Source: Symbiodinium microadriaticum
Taxonomy: Eukaryota; Sar; Dinophyceae; Suessiales; Symbiodiniaceae
Assembly: GCA_001939145.1 (NCBI GenBank)
Contig: LSRX01000055.1
Span: 487,986 to 551,985 of the forward strand
Direction: 5' to 3'
DNA: 64,000 bases
The notes below the pieces were generated by a model. It searched no databases. It had not been told where the DNA came from and saw nothing but the letters and a program-made list of their open reading frames with translations. Below, in pieces: positions 44,746 to 56,200 of the stretch (positions are counted from its first letter, which is position 1; every line of letters starts with the position of its first letter). The position numbers and the translations under genes were made by a program.

Positions 44746-46105
44746 TTTAGGTCTTGAGCATTGAGGGGCATTCGGCTGAAGTGACATCGGGTTTGAGAGA
44801 TTTGGGCTTCGGAGCAGCGGAACTTTGGCGATGCCTGTGTAAGGGCACTTCACGTATCTTCCCGTCACTTGCGACAGGACTCCCGATTACATGAGCTCGG
44901 AGTCCCTGGTTGAGGGGTTTAGGGTTTCGGGTTCAAGGCACCAAACCCCAGTCTACTGATACTGGCTCGCTCACAGGGCTTAGAGCTTGAGGTGAATTAT
45001 GTAGCTGTTCGCTAGCGGCTCCGTCGCTCAGGAAACAGTCAGCCCGAAACTCGAAACCGGTATCCTCGAAAATCCTTGAACCCAAAGCCCTGAAGACCCT
45101 GAGGTGCCTCGTATCTTCGAAGTCCCTCCTTGCTGACATTCGTGATGCCATGGATCATCTCCATCTGAGTTCAGAGCTTAGGGTTGATGTTGGCAGAGGG
45201 TGGTGATTTTCGCCGTAAGGGCTTCTTCATTGGGAATGCCATGACCGTTATTGCCATACTCAAGGTCAGCAGCCGCACCAGTCCTGCTTCATCAAAAAAG
45301 CATCACCACCATCGTCATTCTCTCCATCACCAGACACATGTATTACGACGACAGGCATCAAAACAATCCTCGCAATGGACCATGATTACTTGAGGATGAG
45401 AGCCATTATCGTTTGCGTAGTTGCACTCCTGCGTTCGAGATCATATCTGACTGGATGCGTCTCAGAACGAACAACGCTCTCTCAAAATACTGAAGAGGAA
45501 ACTGCAGGTTACAAGTGCCTTGGCCTGGGGGGGGGTATGTAAATGGTAATTATAACACGGAACCATATGGACCACTATTGCGAATATTGAAACATCTAAG
45601 GAACAGCCCAGTCATAAAGCATGGTACTGCATGTCTCATAATGCGACGCCCTCGACCGACCCCGAAAATCCGGAAACAACCTTCCTCAGGCGCGCGCGAG
45701 GATCCGCCGCGCCAGGGCCATGCGAATTCGATGGCGCTGCTCGTTCCGCCGGTAAATCCTGGCTCAGCCTATAGTTTTTCAATGTAGTTCCTTATAGGAT
45801 CCGAAACCAGCAGGAGCTACAATAACGGAGACCATAGGAACGACTGCGCTTCCAGGCCGTGGCCCTGGATCCCACTTCTTTGATGATTTAGGGCCTCTTT
45901 TCCAACTGCAGCAACAATCCGACTCCAGTAGGGCCGAGGGTGCAGGGAACCCTAAACCCTAAAAGCTTGCCCGTAGGTAAACTTAGAGCCTGGTTTTAGG
46001 GAGGGTAAAACTCTGTATGTGCCCTTGGGCTTAAAGCCCCCCCGGACCCCCAAAGCCATCAACTATTCGACGTTGGTGCGCCCGACTGAGGGTTTTATAA
46101 AACGG
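44746..46105. other. Non-coding DNA
   Basis: Apart from a telomere-like word near 45945-45965, nothing is recognised. Short frames lack motifs. Confidence 0.45.
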
Positions 46106-46110
46106 AACAC
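46106..46110 (+). repeat. Target-site duplication of retrotransposon 2, left
   Basis: AACAC directly outside the element, repeated at 61076-61080. Confidence 0.85.
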
Positions 46111-46216
46111 TAAAGTTAACAGCAAAGCGCACGAAACCTTTTGTTCACTTGAGCCATGACGTAGCGTAGGTGCGAACGTATTATACAGCTACACAGATAC
46201 AAGTACTGTAAAAACA
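46111..46216 (-). repeat. 3' LTR of retrotransposon 2
   Basis: 106 bp, identical by eye to 60970-61075 and in the same orientation. Read on the minus strand it begins TGTTTTTACAG and ends GTTAACTTTA, so the termini are TG...TA rather than TG...CA. Confidence 0.93.
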
Positions 46217-46561
46217 CCCCCCGCGCATTGTAGCGTAGCGGAGGAGGCGGATAATATACAATACGCTACGTGATGACTGCGAATCGCACTTTGTGCTGAT
46301 TGCAAAAGGTAAAGAAAGACTAAGCGCAGAACTACACCTACCCCTGCTCAGAGTCCTACCGACCCGTCAGGGTGGTGATGCACAAGGCTGTGGCTGCTGC
46401 AAAAGAAGGGTTTGGAAAGCAACCTGCACGCCAGTGCGGTGTCCTGCAGACATAGAAGTCCGGGAAATGAATTGGATCTGCCGCCAAGCATCCGAACACA
46501 AAATAGTGCTTGTGACCTTGCGATCACCTTCCGGTGTCGGATGCTGCAGATCTTCTGCTAC
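46217..46561 (-). other. 3' untranslated region of retrotransposon 2
   Basis: Between the last reading frame and the 3' LTR. Next to the LTR the minus strand reads GGGGGG, a short candidate polypurine tract. TAGCGTAGCG and CGCTACG words within 46230-46275 can pair as a stem. Confidence 0.5.
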
Positions 46562-47150
46562 TCAGTACAGACGGTACCGGTAGCCTGTTGCAGTGTCAGT
46601 GCGCCATTCACGCCATCCGCGTAGGAACCAAGTTAGATTGGTATAGTCGATGACGACCAAATCATTGCCGTGGTTGTGGGAAGGCACAGACATCGGAACG
46701 GCGGAAGGAGTGACACGGCCGATGTAGCGAGCACGGAGGACAGCCCAGTACCACATGTCGATGCGGCCATATGCAATTGGCAAGTTAAGCTCCGGCTCAA
46801 AGGTTTGGCCAGATGCATCCCGCCAGAGACGCAGACGATCAACAGGGAAGTTGACGAAGTCTTGGCTGAGCCACTCGAGTGTCTGCGAAATGGCCTCATC
46901 GCACTCGTTGAGATAGTCCCATTGCCCATCGGTGTTTGCGGGCCTTCTTGGGGATCTGGTACGAGCACGCCCTCCGGCGGCTGTCTCAACATGCCCTGGT
47001 GGAGGTGTGTCCGGTTCACGAGGTGTCATCGTGACCGTGCGTGCAGGGACCCCAGGCGCCTTGGGACGCGCATCATCATCGCCCACTGCAAAACCTCGAA
47101 CATCATCCATTCCGGCAAAGTAGTTGTCCCACTCCTCGGCGGAGATGTAA
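46562..47150 (-). CDS. C-terminal accessory segment, retrotransposon 2
   Basis: The frame is open to 47581, but the plausible protein starts at about 47150 (SSYISAEEWDNYFAGMDDV) and ends at 46562. It is rich in Arg/Pro at first, then has a conserved-looking Trp-rich tail (WYWAVLRARYIGRV, LTWFLRGWREW). The upstream Pro-rich segment joins it through a 1-nt shift at a short A run. Family unknown; it may be part of a structural or particle protein specific to this element. Confidence 0.6.
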
Positions 47151-47810
47151 GAGCTTGGGTTTGCGCGTGGCGGCAGCCGGCGGACGAGCCTTCGGTGGAG
47201 GCGTGTTTCCCCGGCCTGCCTTGGCAGTCGCAGCAGGCATCGGAAGATCAGTGGAAGATCCAGGTGCTCCGCCAGGAGACCGACCACGTGGTGGTGGAGT
47301 TGTGGGCTCTCTGACAGCTGGAGTAGGGACACGTGCTGCCTTGGCAGGTGGTCCAGTACCTCCAGTCCTTCCGGACGGAGACGGTGGAGGCGGAGGAACA
47401 CGCATGGCGCCAACGGCCGTGGCACCCTGACGCAGAAGATCCTGCTCCACTGTCTGGGCTGCAAAGCTGTTGAACCAGCTGCGGCGTCGGTCCACAGAAA
47501 ATCTGGCGCCTTTAAGCAGCTCCAACAACTGATGGCGACCCATTGAGCTCCATGACTCAGGGATCTCAACTGGATGATCATTGCTCAACACCATCTCCAC
47601 TGAGATTCCAGCGGTGCGCTCCTGATAGGTCAGAGCGAATCTGATCTGGGTTCTCAGGATGTGGGTGAGCTGAGCCATGATCTGTCGAAGATTTCCATCC
47701 TCGAGAACGACTTCCTCACCCTGGAAGGTAAGGATTGAAAAGTCGTCAATCCTCGGGCGAAGCTCCTTCGCGATCTGTGACGCTCTGATCAACACCGCCG
47801 CTTCCGTCAT
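47103..47810 (-). CDS. Pro-rich accessory segment, retrotransposon 2
   Basis: The first 120 residues look helical (MTEAAVLIRASQIAKELRPR, then TQIRFALTYQERTAGISVEM), followed by a Pro/Thr/Arg/Gly-rich low-complexity region. The upstream Cys-cluster segment shifts into this frame at a T6 run near 47840, consistent with one extra T. No family recognised. The last residues before 47103 are probably out of frame. Confidence 0.6.
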   Translation of the reverse strand: MTEAAVLIRASQIAKELRPRIDDFSILTFQGEEVVLEDGNLRQIMAQLTHILRTQIRFALTYQERTAGISVEMVLSNDHPVEIPESWSSMGRHQLLELLKGARFSVDRRRSWFNSFAAQTVEQDLLRQGATAVGAMRVPPPPPSPSGRTGGTGPPAKAARVPTPAVREPTTPPPRGRSPGGAPGSSTDLPMPAATAKAGRGNTPPPKARPPAAATRKPKLLHLRRGVGQLLCRNG

Positions 47811-48687
47811 CAGATAGAAGCGATCTTGAAAGCAGAAAAAAGCAGTGCGTAGCGAGCTCGACTGTCAGGCGGCTGTAAGGCAAATAGCCAGTGCCTGCAG
47901 GATCATCATGAGGAGGTAAGATGTAAGCAACACGAGCGTCAGCTGTGTGCGACCCCTGGAAGGCTCTTTTCTGTTCCGTACCTTTCCCAGGGTTTGGGAT
48001 TCGCACACGCGCGAACATCTCTATCTCTTCGACAGAGCGTAGTGTCATCCCTTTTGCCATGAAGTTATAGGCAGTGAAGGGCTCCTCAGCCAACCGCGTG
48101 GCCATGTCATCATACTGACTCTGCGTCGTCTTTGCGACGGCTTTCTTGCACTTGGCCTTGAGTGTCGCTGCGACACTCATCTCCTGTGCATGACCCTCCC
48201 GGGCATGGTCGCGGCGCCCAGCATTGAGGTGCGTCTTTGGGGCAAGATACATAAGCCCAAAGTTGACACCACCTTGCAAGGCTTCCGCCCGCAGCTCAGC
48301 AAGCTCAGCCAAGTGAGAGAGATCACTTGGGTGAAAGAGCTTTGTGTTGCAGCGGGGACAGTTGAGGAAACCGTCAACTTGCTTGTACCGACATCGAGTG
48401 TCTGGGCAACAGTATTTCGGAAAGCCTACGTTGAAGTTGACGAGGTAATCCTCTCTCTCAACCCTCTGCTCGACAGGTTTGCTGAGCCCGACTCTCGAGA
48501 ACCACACCTGTGCATCGAGGGTCCATTCCGCCCTTGTTCCTTCGAGAGGGCTGTTCCTCTCAAAGGTGATGTGGCGTGCATCGACATTGAAGACACTCTC
48601 CTCCCGGAGGTGTGAGGGTCGCGGCATGTTGCTGTGGTAGCCGAGAAATTCGACCCAATCGAGCGTCTCGTTGTCGATGGGATACAT
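47746..48687 (-). CDS. Cys-cluster accessory segment, retrotransposon 2
   Basis: In the same frame as the segment upstream, separated from it by a TAA at 48703-48705. It contains C94-x4-C99-x10-C110-x2-C113, a possible zinc ribbon, then a basic stretch (KAKCKKAVAK) and LTVELATHCFF near the end. It probably binds metal and perhaps nucleic acid. No family recognised. The last 20 or so residues before 47746 are likely out of frame. Confidence 0.6.
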   Translation of the reverse strand: MYPIDNETLDWVEFLGYHSNMPRPSHLREESVFNVDARHITFERNSPLEGTRAEWTLDAQVWFSRVGLSKPVEQRVEREDYLVNFNVGFPKYCCPDTRCRYKQVDGFLNCPRCNTKLFHPSDLSHLAELAELRAEALQGGVNFGLMYLAPKTHLNAGRRDHAREGHAQEMSVAATLKAKCKKAVAKTTQSQYDDMATRLAEEPFTAYNFMAKGMTLRSVEEIEMFARVRIPNPGKGTEQKRAFQGSHTADARVAYILPPHDDPAGTGYLPYSRLTVELATHCFFLLSRSLLSDDGSGGVDQSVTDREGASPED

Positions 48688-48702
48688 CTGAGAGATGTAT
48701 TC

Positions 48703-49120
48703 TTAAATGCAAGTAGAGCTGGCTTCCGCCGCCTGAGTTGCGAGGTCATCATTGAAGACATCGCCCACTACGCCAGTCTCCTGGTATGCCTTCACAGCCT
48801 TGCCCACGCGTGAGCGGGTGAGCTCATACGACCTATTGATCCAGACGCATTTGCCCGTGCGTCGGTCGATGGCGTACATGAAGAATCTGTTCGAAATCCA
48901 GTCAGGGGTCTGGAGAACGTCGTTCTTCGTTTCAAAGATGCGGACCCCTTCCAGGGCCGCGAGCTGGAGATCAATGGCGAACTCCACTTCAGCTCCGGGG
49001 CGGAGGCCAGCATTCGACTCACGAAGCCAAATAGGGGCATCATTGAGAAAGCCCTGCCCGTGCTTCCGCCGAGCGTGACGCCTCCAGGCACGAGGCCATA
49101 TGCGACAAGGTTCGGGAAGT
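48703..49120 (-). CDS. Accessory segment between SGNH-like and Cys-cluster parts
   Basis: The plausible protein runs from about 49100 (GFLNDAPIWLRESNAGLRPG) through a mixed alpha/beta-looking stretch (VRIFETKNDVLQTPDWISNR, then FFMYAIDRRTGKCVWINRSY) to a TAA. The sequence 49100-49520 upstream lies in another frame and reads on into this one. No family recognised. Confidence 0.55.
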
Positions 49121-49530
49121 TGCTCCAGAAGGTGGCGCGGTAACCGACCTTCGGCATGCTGTTCCACTTGTCACACGTGTATCCAGTGACGCCAACCACT
49201 GGGAAAGAGGTGAGGGAAGGCTCCCATTCGTTGCACAAAAAGTGGAAGTCTTTGTGAATAGCGTTCAAATCACTCTCTTCCGAGATGAGATTGCGGTTGT
49301 GCCCCTGGAAGCATCTAATGGCAAGGTACTCAAGGCCATGGGGATGCACACGCACAAGAACCTCGAATCTGCCCCGTTCATCCTTATCCGAGTAACTGTA
49401 CTTGACCACTTCGATGGCCTTGACACTAGAAAAGTTGCGCCAGCAACTCGAAAGGATGTCTTTGAAATGCCCCCATTCCACGGCATGCGTGGTGGGGTCA
49501 ATAGTGATGCGTGGATCGATTGCCTCTTGG
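49100..49530 (-). CDS. Frame-shifted continuation of the SGNH-like polyprotein
   Basis: The minus-strand frame containing THAVEWGHFKDIL, VLVRVHPHGLEYLAIRCFQ and VVGVTGYTCDKWNSMPKVG continues the protein whose earlier part ends near 49550. The switch coincides with an extra AG in GATGAGAGGTCC. It is a fragment of one original frame, not an independent gene. Confidence 0.55.
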
Positions 49531-49539
49531 ACCTCTCAT

Positions 49540-52500
49540 CGTTACTGTGCCCCCGCAAGTAGTACGACATGGTCTTCGAAAGCGAGAGGCGTGCCCTTTC
49601 GGACATGTAACGATGGCCGGCCGGGAAGTCAGGGAAATCCTCGGCCGTGTACCACAGCTCGTAGCACTCGTCAGAGGCTAGAACATCGGCAGCTGGAGCC
49701 GTTGAGCCCATCGGATCATCACCGCCATAGTCAACCTCCTCCTTGACCTCAGCATGCTCAGCGGAGGAGGGTGCGGGCTTGCTTTTGGGAGCACTGCCCA
49801 TATCGCGCAGAGCCATTGAATATCCGACCGTGCCATGGGGGTACACGCGGTCCTCGCCAGAGGCCGGAACAACAGGCTGCTCTGCTTCGTCGGGGACGGT
49901 TTCATCCTGCCACACAGTCTCGATGCCCTCTTCTACTTCCTTTTCGATGGCATCGGCATCTTCGACTCGAGCACTGACATTGTTGACAGCTTCCGCCGCA
50001 AGATTGAATGCAAAATCTTCCTGGGCGTCGAGGTCGACTGCCACCAGGTCAAGCGGCAACTCAGAGTCGTGATCGCGACTGAAAAGCACATGGTCAACTT
50101 GGGTGACCTCTTCACCGTCTTCCGACGTGAGGGCAGTCTCGGCAACCACATCAGGCAGCAACTGCATGACAGGCTGATCGAACACGATCTGCTCTTCATC
50201 GTCACGGGCCTCATCTGGCTCAACCTCCTCAGCCTGGTGAAGCACGGGTTCCAGAGGCTCCAAGATACGTTTGCTTGCCGGTGGGACAGTGAGGGAAGGC
50301 TCAGGTTTTCCTAACACAAAGTGGTTGTGGAAAACAATGCTGCGGCGGTTCGCGATGAACTCAGCCTTCCGGCCGGTGATAAGCCTGTCCGTCAGGATGG
50401 CGCGAATCAGTGAATGCCACCATGAAGCGGCCACTGTCGCATTATGCTCGTTCACTTCCATATGGAAGCCGTCGGGACGCGACGTACGCATCAGAAGCGA
50501 GCATGGATCGATGACGGTCACACCACCGTCGGCAAGCTTTTGGGCGTAGCGGCCCATCTCGTCGTCATACTCAGACGGGAGATTGAAAAACCTGCCGTTA
50601 TCACCACCAACGAGAACCGTCAGGCCTCGGACCTTGGCATGATTTTGCAGCTCGATGAGCCGATCGATGCCGCGCTCCACCAGCAGCTTTTGCTTGGCAG
50701 GCCAGTGAGCAATCCGATCGATTTCCTCCTGTGGTCGCTTGACCCACTTGGAGGTCAAGTGCCAGGTGTAGCCAAGGTAGCCGTAATTGCCGTACACGTC
50801 GTTACCGGCCCAATATACAACCAGCTCAACACCGCCAGGTGGAGCGAGGTAGACCTTGCTGTCGATCACGTCCAAGATCGCGTCGAGGCCTTTGCCCCAT
50901 TCCATCTGGAACTCAAGCTGACCTACCTCAGGATTTGACATGGTGATATCCTGAAGCGTGGGTCCGATCGTGGTTTTGCGTAGGCAACGGCGGCCTTGCA
51001 TCCAGCACATGGCTAAGCTGGAATCACCAACCACCAAAAAGTCCGTAGACTGAAAACTTCCGGCGGCAGCCGAAGGAGGCGGGGAAATGCGCCCGAGAGC
51101 TGGGCTGTACAAGCTCTCGATGAGCTTGCAAGACTCCGGGAACATAGGCAGCGTTCCCGCTCCCTGACTCATCATGCCGACACGAAAGCAAATATCGTAC
51201 ATGGCAGTACGATTGATGGCTTCCTCGTACTTAGTGCCCCAACCAACAATACCCAAATCTTTGATGTACTCAAGAATAACCCTGGACCATCCCGTCAGGG
51301 AGGTGTCACGCTGGCGCGTCATCACCTCGTTGCCTTGGACACAGGCGTAGTGACGGTACCAGGCCTCATACAGGGCCGTCCAATGAGCATTCGGGCATGC
51401 TTCGCGCAGCGTGCGCCACTCATGCACCTTTATGACACTCAAAAACAACTCCTCTCCATCAGCGTCAGCTGTGGGCTCCACAATTGCCTCCTGAAGGTCA
51501 GAGTGAAGTGCCACGTGTGTGCGCCCAGCCATGGCGTCAGCCAGGCGATCGTGATCCTTGAGCGCCTCGCGGAAGATGCGAATACGCTCCTCACGATCCG
51601 CCGTGGCATACACACCACCTGCCACCGGATGCACGACCTCCCGGTCTGCGACGCCCTGTGCTGCGAAAGCGGAGCCGGACATCTTAGCAAGGGAGCGAAG
51701 GCGAGAGAAGGATGCGGGGAATGCTTGGTGCTTGAGAGCGACAGCTGCTGGGGGCAACAATTTGTTGTCTCTATGCAATGCAACAATTCTTTTCATAATA
51801 CAGTCGAGACTGCTGTGGGACTCAGCATTGTTACGACTCTTAACACTTTGTTGCTTCTTGCTTTGTTTCTTGAGGATTCCAACAAGACTCTGTTCATTAG
51901 AGGCGAGAGTGTAGTGAACAGAGTGCTCCAATCTAGGCTGAACGAGTCTAGGAATCGAAGCCTTCACCAGATTGAAACGCTCAACAAACCTTGTCACTCT
52001 GTTCCAACCCCAAAAAGAACAACCCCTTGGCCACGTAAGGACAATCTTGGCTTTGATCTTCTCAACATAATCAGCAATGTCAACGAAGGAGGCCCAAGTC
52101 TTGGAGAAATGATCAACCTCAAGTTTACCGTCATCACCCTTGTCACCCCCCGGATTGCGCATGTGCAACCAAAGAATAACAAGAGCGCCAGCCTTGTGAT
52201 TATCACGGGCAAGCTGGATAACGGCTTTTCTAGCTTCGGGTGAATCTAATTCGTTGGGTTTAGAAAACTTAAAGACTTTGGTTTCGGGACTATACCCCAC
52301 ATCAACATCACAGAGAGCATGTGAACCCTTTGAGCAATCCAGAATAAACAATGCCCTCTTAAATGCGGCTTCAGGCCTCGGCGTCGGCCGGGCGAGTGTG
52401 TCGTTGGAAGCCACTGCCGTTTTCCTCACGGGAAGCTTGTGGCGAGAGACACACATCAAGTGCAATGCCTTGTTCCACTTCTCTGCACTAGTGAAAGGCT

Positions 52501-53212
52501 TAGTGAGAACTTCGGCTGCCTGAAGCTGGGTGTTGAGATAGGCGAGTACATAGTGCTTTCTCTTGAATTGCTCAGAGATCCAACCCAAATTGAGCCTCTG
52601 GGTTTTATCGGCGTGCCTGAAAGCAGGAGATTTACCTGATTCAAGAATTCTAATAGTGGCCTGGTTATCTTCAAGAATTACAGGCTGGACAGAATGAGGT
52701 ACTCCCATGATGAGGTCGATGTCTGCCTCACTCTTCCGAGGGGCGTTGTCGAGGTTACCCCCCGAATTCCTGATTCCATCGATTTCACGATGGAGGTAAG
52801 CCTCTGCTTCCGCATGGCGACGATAGTCACGACCAGAGCGACGATAGATGCAAATACAAGCATCATAGTCCTTGTCGAGGATCTCGTCGAGCGTCTCAGC
52901 TTCTTCCCAAGCCACATTTTTCTGGTACAGAACCCATTTGTGCTTATCAAGAAGCCAAACATCACGAATAGGGTGTGAGGTAAGGTTCTCAGGAGGGGTA
53001 ATGACTCTGATCCTATTGAAAACCTCAATAACCCTACCGTCATCAAGCTCTTGAAGACCAGTAACGGTGAGTTTGTCCAGTTCGGGCAAGGGATTAGTCT
53101 TCTGATTGAACGGTTTAGACTCTCTCGAGCCCATTCCCCCCCCGCGTTCAGGAGCACGCTCCATAGTGCGGATGAAGGAAGACCTAAGCCTCGGAGAGCA
53201 ACGTTTGCACAC
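49540..53212 (-). CDS. RNase H C-terminus, MTase-like and SGNH-like domains, retrotransposon 2
   Basis: The frame is open to 49265, but the last part is shifted. Early residues finish RNase H (VILEDNQATIRILESGK and AEVLTKPF) after an element-specific insert (LDKLTVTGLQEL, then RRSGRDYRRHAEAEAYLHRE). At about 280-420 a methyltransferase-like segment contains LTWPRGCSFWGW. At about 715-930 an SGNH/GDSL-hydrolase-like domain shows G729-D-S, A802-G-N-D and D914-G-F-H in the right order and spacing. An acidic, Glu/Asp-rich linker follows (about 1000-1140). Substrates are unknown. Possible jobs are modification of host lipids or glycans during particle traffic, or simply captured cargo. Confidence 0.7.
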
Positions 53213-53280
53213 ACCACCTCTGCTTCAGTTGAGCTAAGTGTTGTGCTCGTTTGTTTCTTGCTGAATGCAGCTAGGGGTAA

Positions 53281-56200
53281 TTAAGTGTTAGGACCAACGA
53301 GCACCAGGATTCCTCCGGACGTTGATTTGTTGTCGTGTTCGCCAGCATGATCACTGTCAGCAAAAAGCCAAAGTTTACACTGCTTAATTTCATCCCCTAT
53401 GAAACCACGCATGGTAAACTCCTTGGTGCTGTCGACGTAACACATAAGCCTTTGAAGGGCCTTATCGCAGTCGGAGGACCACTTGGTAACGCGGCTCGCG
53501 AGACCTTGCACGGCACGCGAAAGATCGTAACGAGCCATGCGAGCAGCAAACAGCAACTTCATAAGGACTTTGCTTGCGATGGGGGCAAGTTTGCCCTTTG
53601 ATTCTGCCTCGGTCTCCACCGGGCGAGCGATTTTATCATCATAAAAGGGTGTGCTGACTTTCTTCAATGCTTGGAACTCTGGGCCAGCCAATTGCTTGTA
53701 CTTGTCAACTGCCTGTTGGAGGAATGACGACATGTCATATACAACCTCTCTGGTAGGCTTGTACATGCAACCCTTTTTATCGCTCAACTGATTGATGTCA
53801 TAAAACGCTTGCTTTTTGGCATCTTTCTTAGCTTCATTCTTATCCCTGATTCGCTTGACTGCGGCCATGGCACTGGCCCTATCATGGGATTTAGAAGCAA
53901 TGTACGTAGTACCAGTCCACAGCTCCCCCCGCTTAGAGCGGCTGCCATTATCATCCCACAACTCATGTTGAGCTTCCTGTTGACCAAGGTCGCTGAGTTG
54001 GGTGAGCCTGTGATTTCCAAGATCATAGGCTAAGGCTTCCGCCTCGCGAGGTTTGTAGAGAGCCTTTCTGGGTTGGACATGGTGTCTAACGATGATGCCT
54101 TCGTCTTGATGAACTTCAGTGTAATCTTCTTTGGCTGCAACACTAGCGGGTTTAGCAGCAGGGTCAGGGACCGACTTGTCAAAAACATGTGCGAAGGGAT
54201 GATCAGCTTTTCCAAGCGATGACGTTCTGGACACATGTTCACAACCCAAGTATCTTCCGATGGGTGATGGTGTGTCCATGTCAATCTTGGACGATATCAA
54301 TTCCCAACCGCGCTTCATGTTGGCTTTGGGCCCAGCCATCTTAAAGTCATCAACGTACACCGCCAAACGCAACTTAAGCTTAGGGTGGAAGAAGACCGAC
54401 GGCCAAGAAGCTGAAAACACCAATCTAAAACCCACTTGCAGCAACATCTTCTCGCAGTGCTGTTCCCAGAAGCCTCCGCTATCCGGGTGACCATACAAAG
54501 CGAGGTAAAGTCGAACCACTGGGTCCTTATATCTGCCAAGCCACTCTTTCGGCCACCTGTCGCGGGGAAGTCTCACCCACGTTTCGGCTCCTTTGAGGGC
54601 GGTCTGTGTGTAGGCCTGTTTGCCATCGGCCTGCTGACACTCATTTCCAGGAGCGTGACCATAAGCGTCTAAGGCTTTGCCTGCCTCCATTGTGGCAGGG
54701 CTAGAACCCAACTCAGAGAAAAGTGCAGAATCGGAATTTTCATCACGCACGTTGTTTCCCTGAAATACAGTTCGTCCTTTAAATTTGCGTAATGGATCAT
54801 TAGGAGGAAGCTCACTCCCTTTCTCAACGCAAATTTCAATCACTTTACCAACATGGGCGTTCTTACCCCTTTTCTTAGCTTCACCTGAAACGTCATCCCA
54901 TTCCCGAACAGAAGCCATATCCCAAGCCTTCTTCTTCATAAGTTTGTCCCATTCGACGTCAAGGGATGCTTGGGCTTTGGGATTGCTAAGGAGCTCTTTT
55001 CGTCCAACTGGTCTAGCAACCATGGCCATGAGTTCTGTGACCTCTTGGGCGGTCACAGGATGTTCATGGACGTTCTTTTCACGATGCTCCAGACTTCCGT
55101 CGAGCGTGGTAGGCATAGCAGGGTATTCCGGCAATGGACCGCCACTCTCGTCAGAGGTGGGACTCGGAGGAAGGATGGTGAACTCCGTCTTACCAATCCA
55201 TTTTAAATTGAATTTCTTGTTACGCCTCCGAACGCTACGCCAATCATCCTCATCCGTGATGAGGTCGGCTCCTCCAACGGGAAAAACCTTGGTGATCCTG
55301 TTCTTAGACAGTCTCTTCAGCCCCACTGGGCAATCGGTGAGATCAGGAGAAAACAATTCCCTCCTCGGCACAAAGTGGTACCTGACAAGTTTGTCACCAA
55401 CGGTTTTCCAGCAGTCCTTAGTTGGCAATGCGGCGGCGGAAGGTTTGGCACTGCTTCCTGCGGAGCCACCTTCCTGATAGTCGAGTTCTTTCCTCGCAGC
55501 TTCTCGCGCCTCGTCCTCAATGGCTTTCTCTTTCTGTTTCTTAGAAAGTTTAACCCACATCGAAGAAGGAATAGAATCGGGCTTGCGCGAACCCCGAGTA
55601 CCACCATATCTTCGACCCAGGACACCACCGGAATCATAGTACATGTCACCTTCTGGTATAGGAACCAATTTACCTGTTCTGGGATCGATGACTTCAGGAC
55701 CATTCGCTTTTTCGTCAGCATTAGGCCCATTAGCAGTACCTTCCGGTTGCTGATCTTGTTCCTCAGCATCCTGATTCTCCAATGATTGAGATACAGGTCC
55801 TTCGATGGCCTCGGTTGAAAAACCTGCCGCGATGCGCTCAAACCTCTCCTTCATGGGAAACGTGAAGCTCCCTTCCGGGATCTTGAACTGATAGGCACTG
55901 ATGGGAGATAGGCACTCTTGGAAGTCATTACGGTTCAAATCTTTGATCGGAAGAACCAAGATCTCCTTGCGCCATTTCATCCCTGGCTGAAACCTATAGC
56001 CAAGAAACACTCCGGGTTCAGAGGTCGGAGCGAAGCGGTCGCGATCCTTGCGCTTAGCTCTGGGACCAACCCAATAGTCGATTCGGCAACCAAAAGGAAT
56101 AAGGTCACCAGGGAACTTAACTCCATAGCGTTTGAACCAAGGAGTGTACTCATCCCCATTAACATGACTGATGTTGAAGGCAGTGCACGTATGCTCAAGA

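Noticed and set aside
46150-46175. Dinoflagellate spliced-leader-like sequence (CTTGAGCCAT in the LTRs of element 2)
   Set aside because: Only about ten bases agree with the complement of the leader, with no donor site or Sm-like context.
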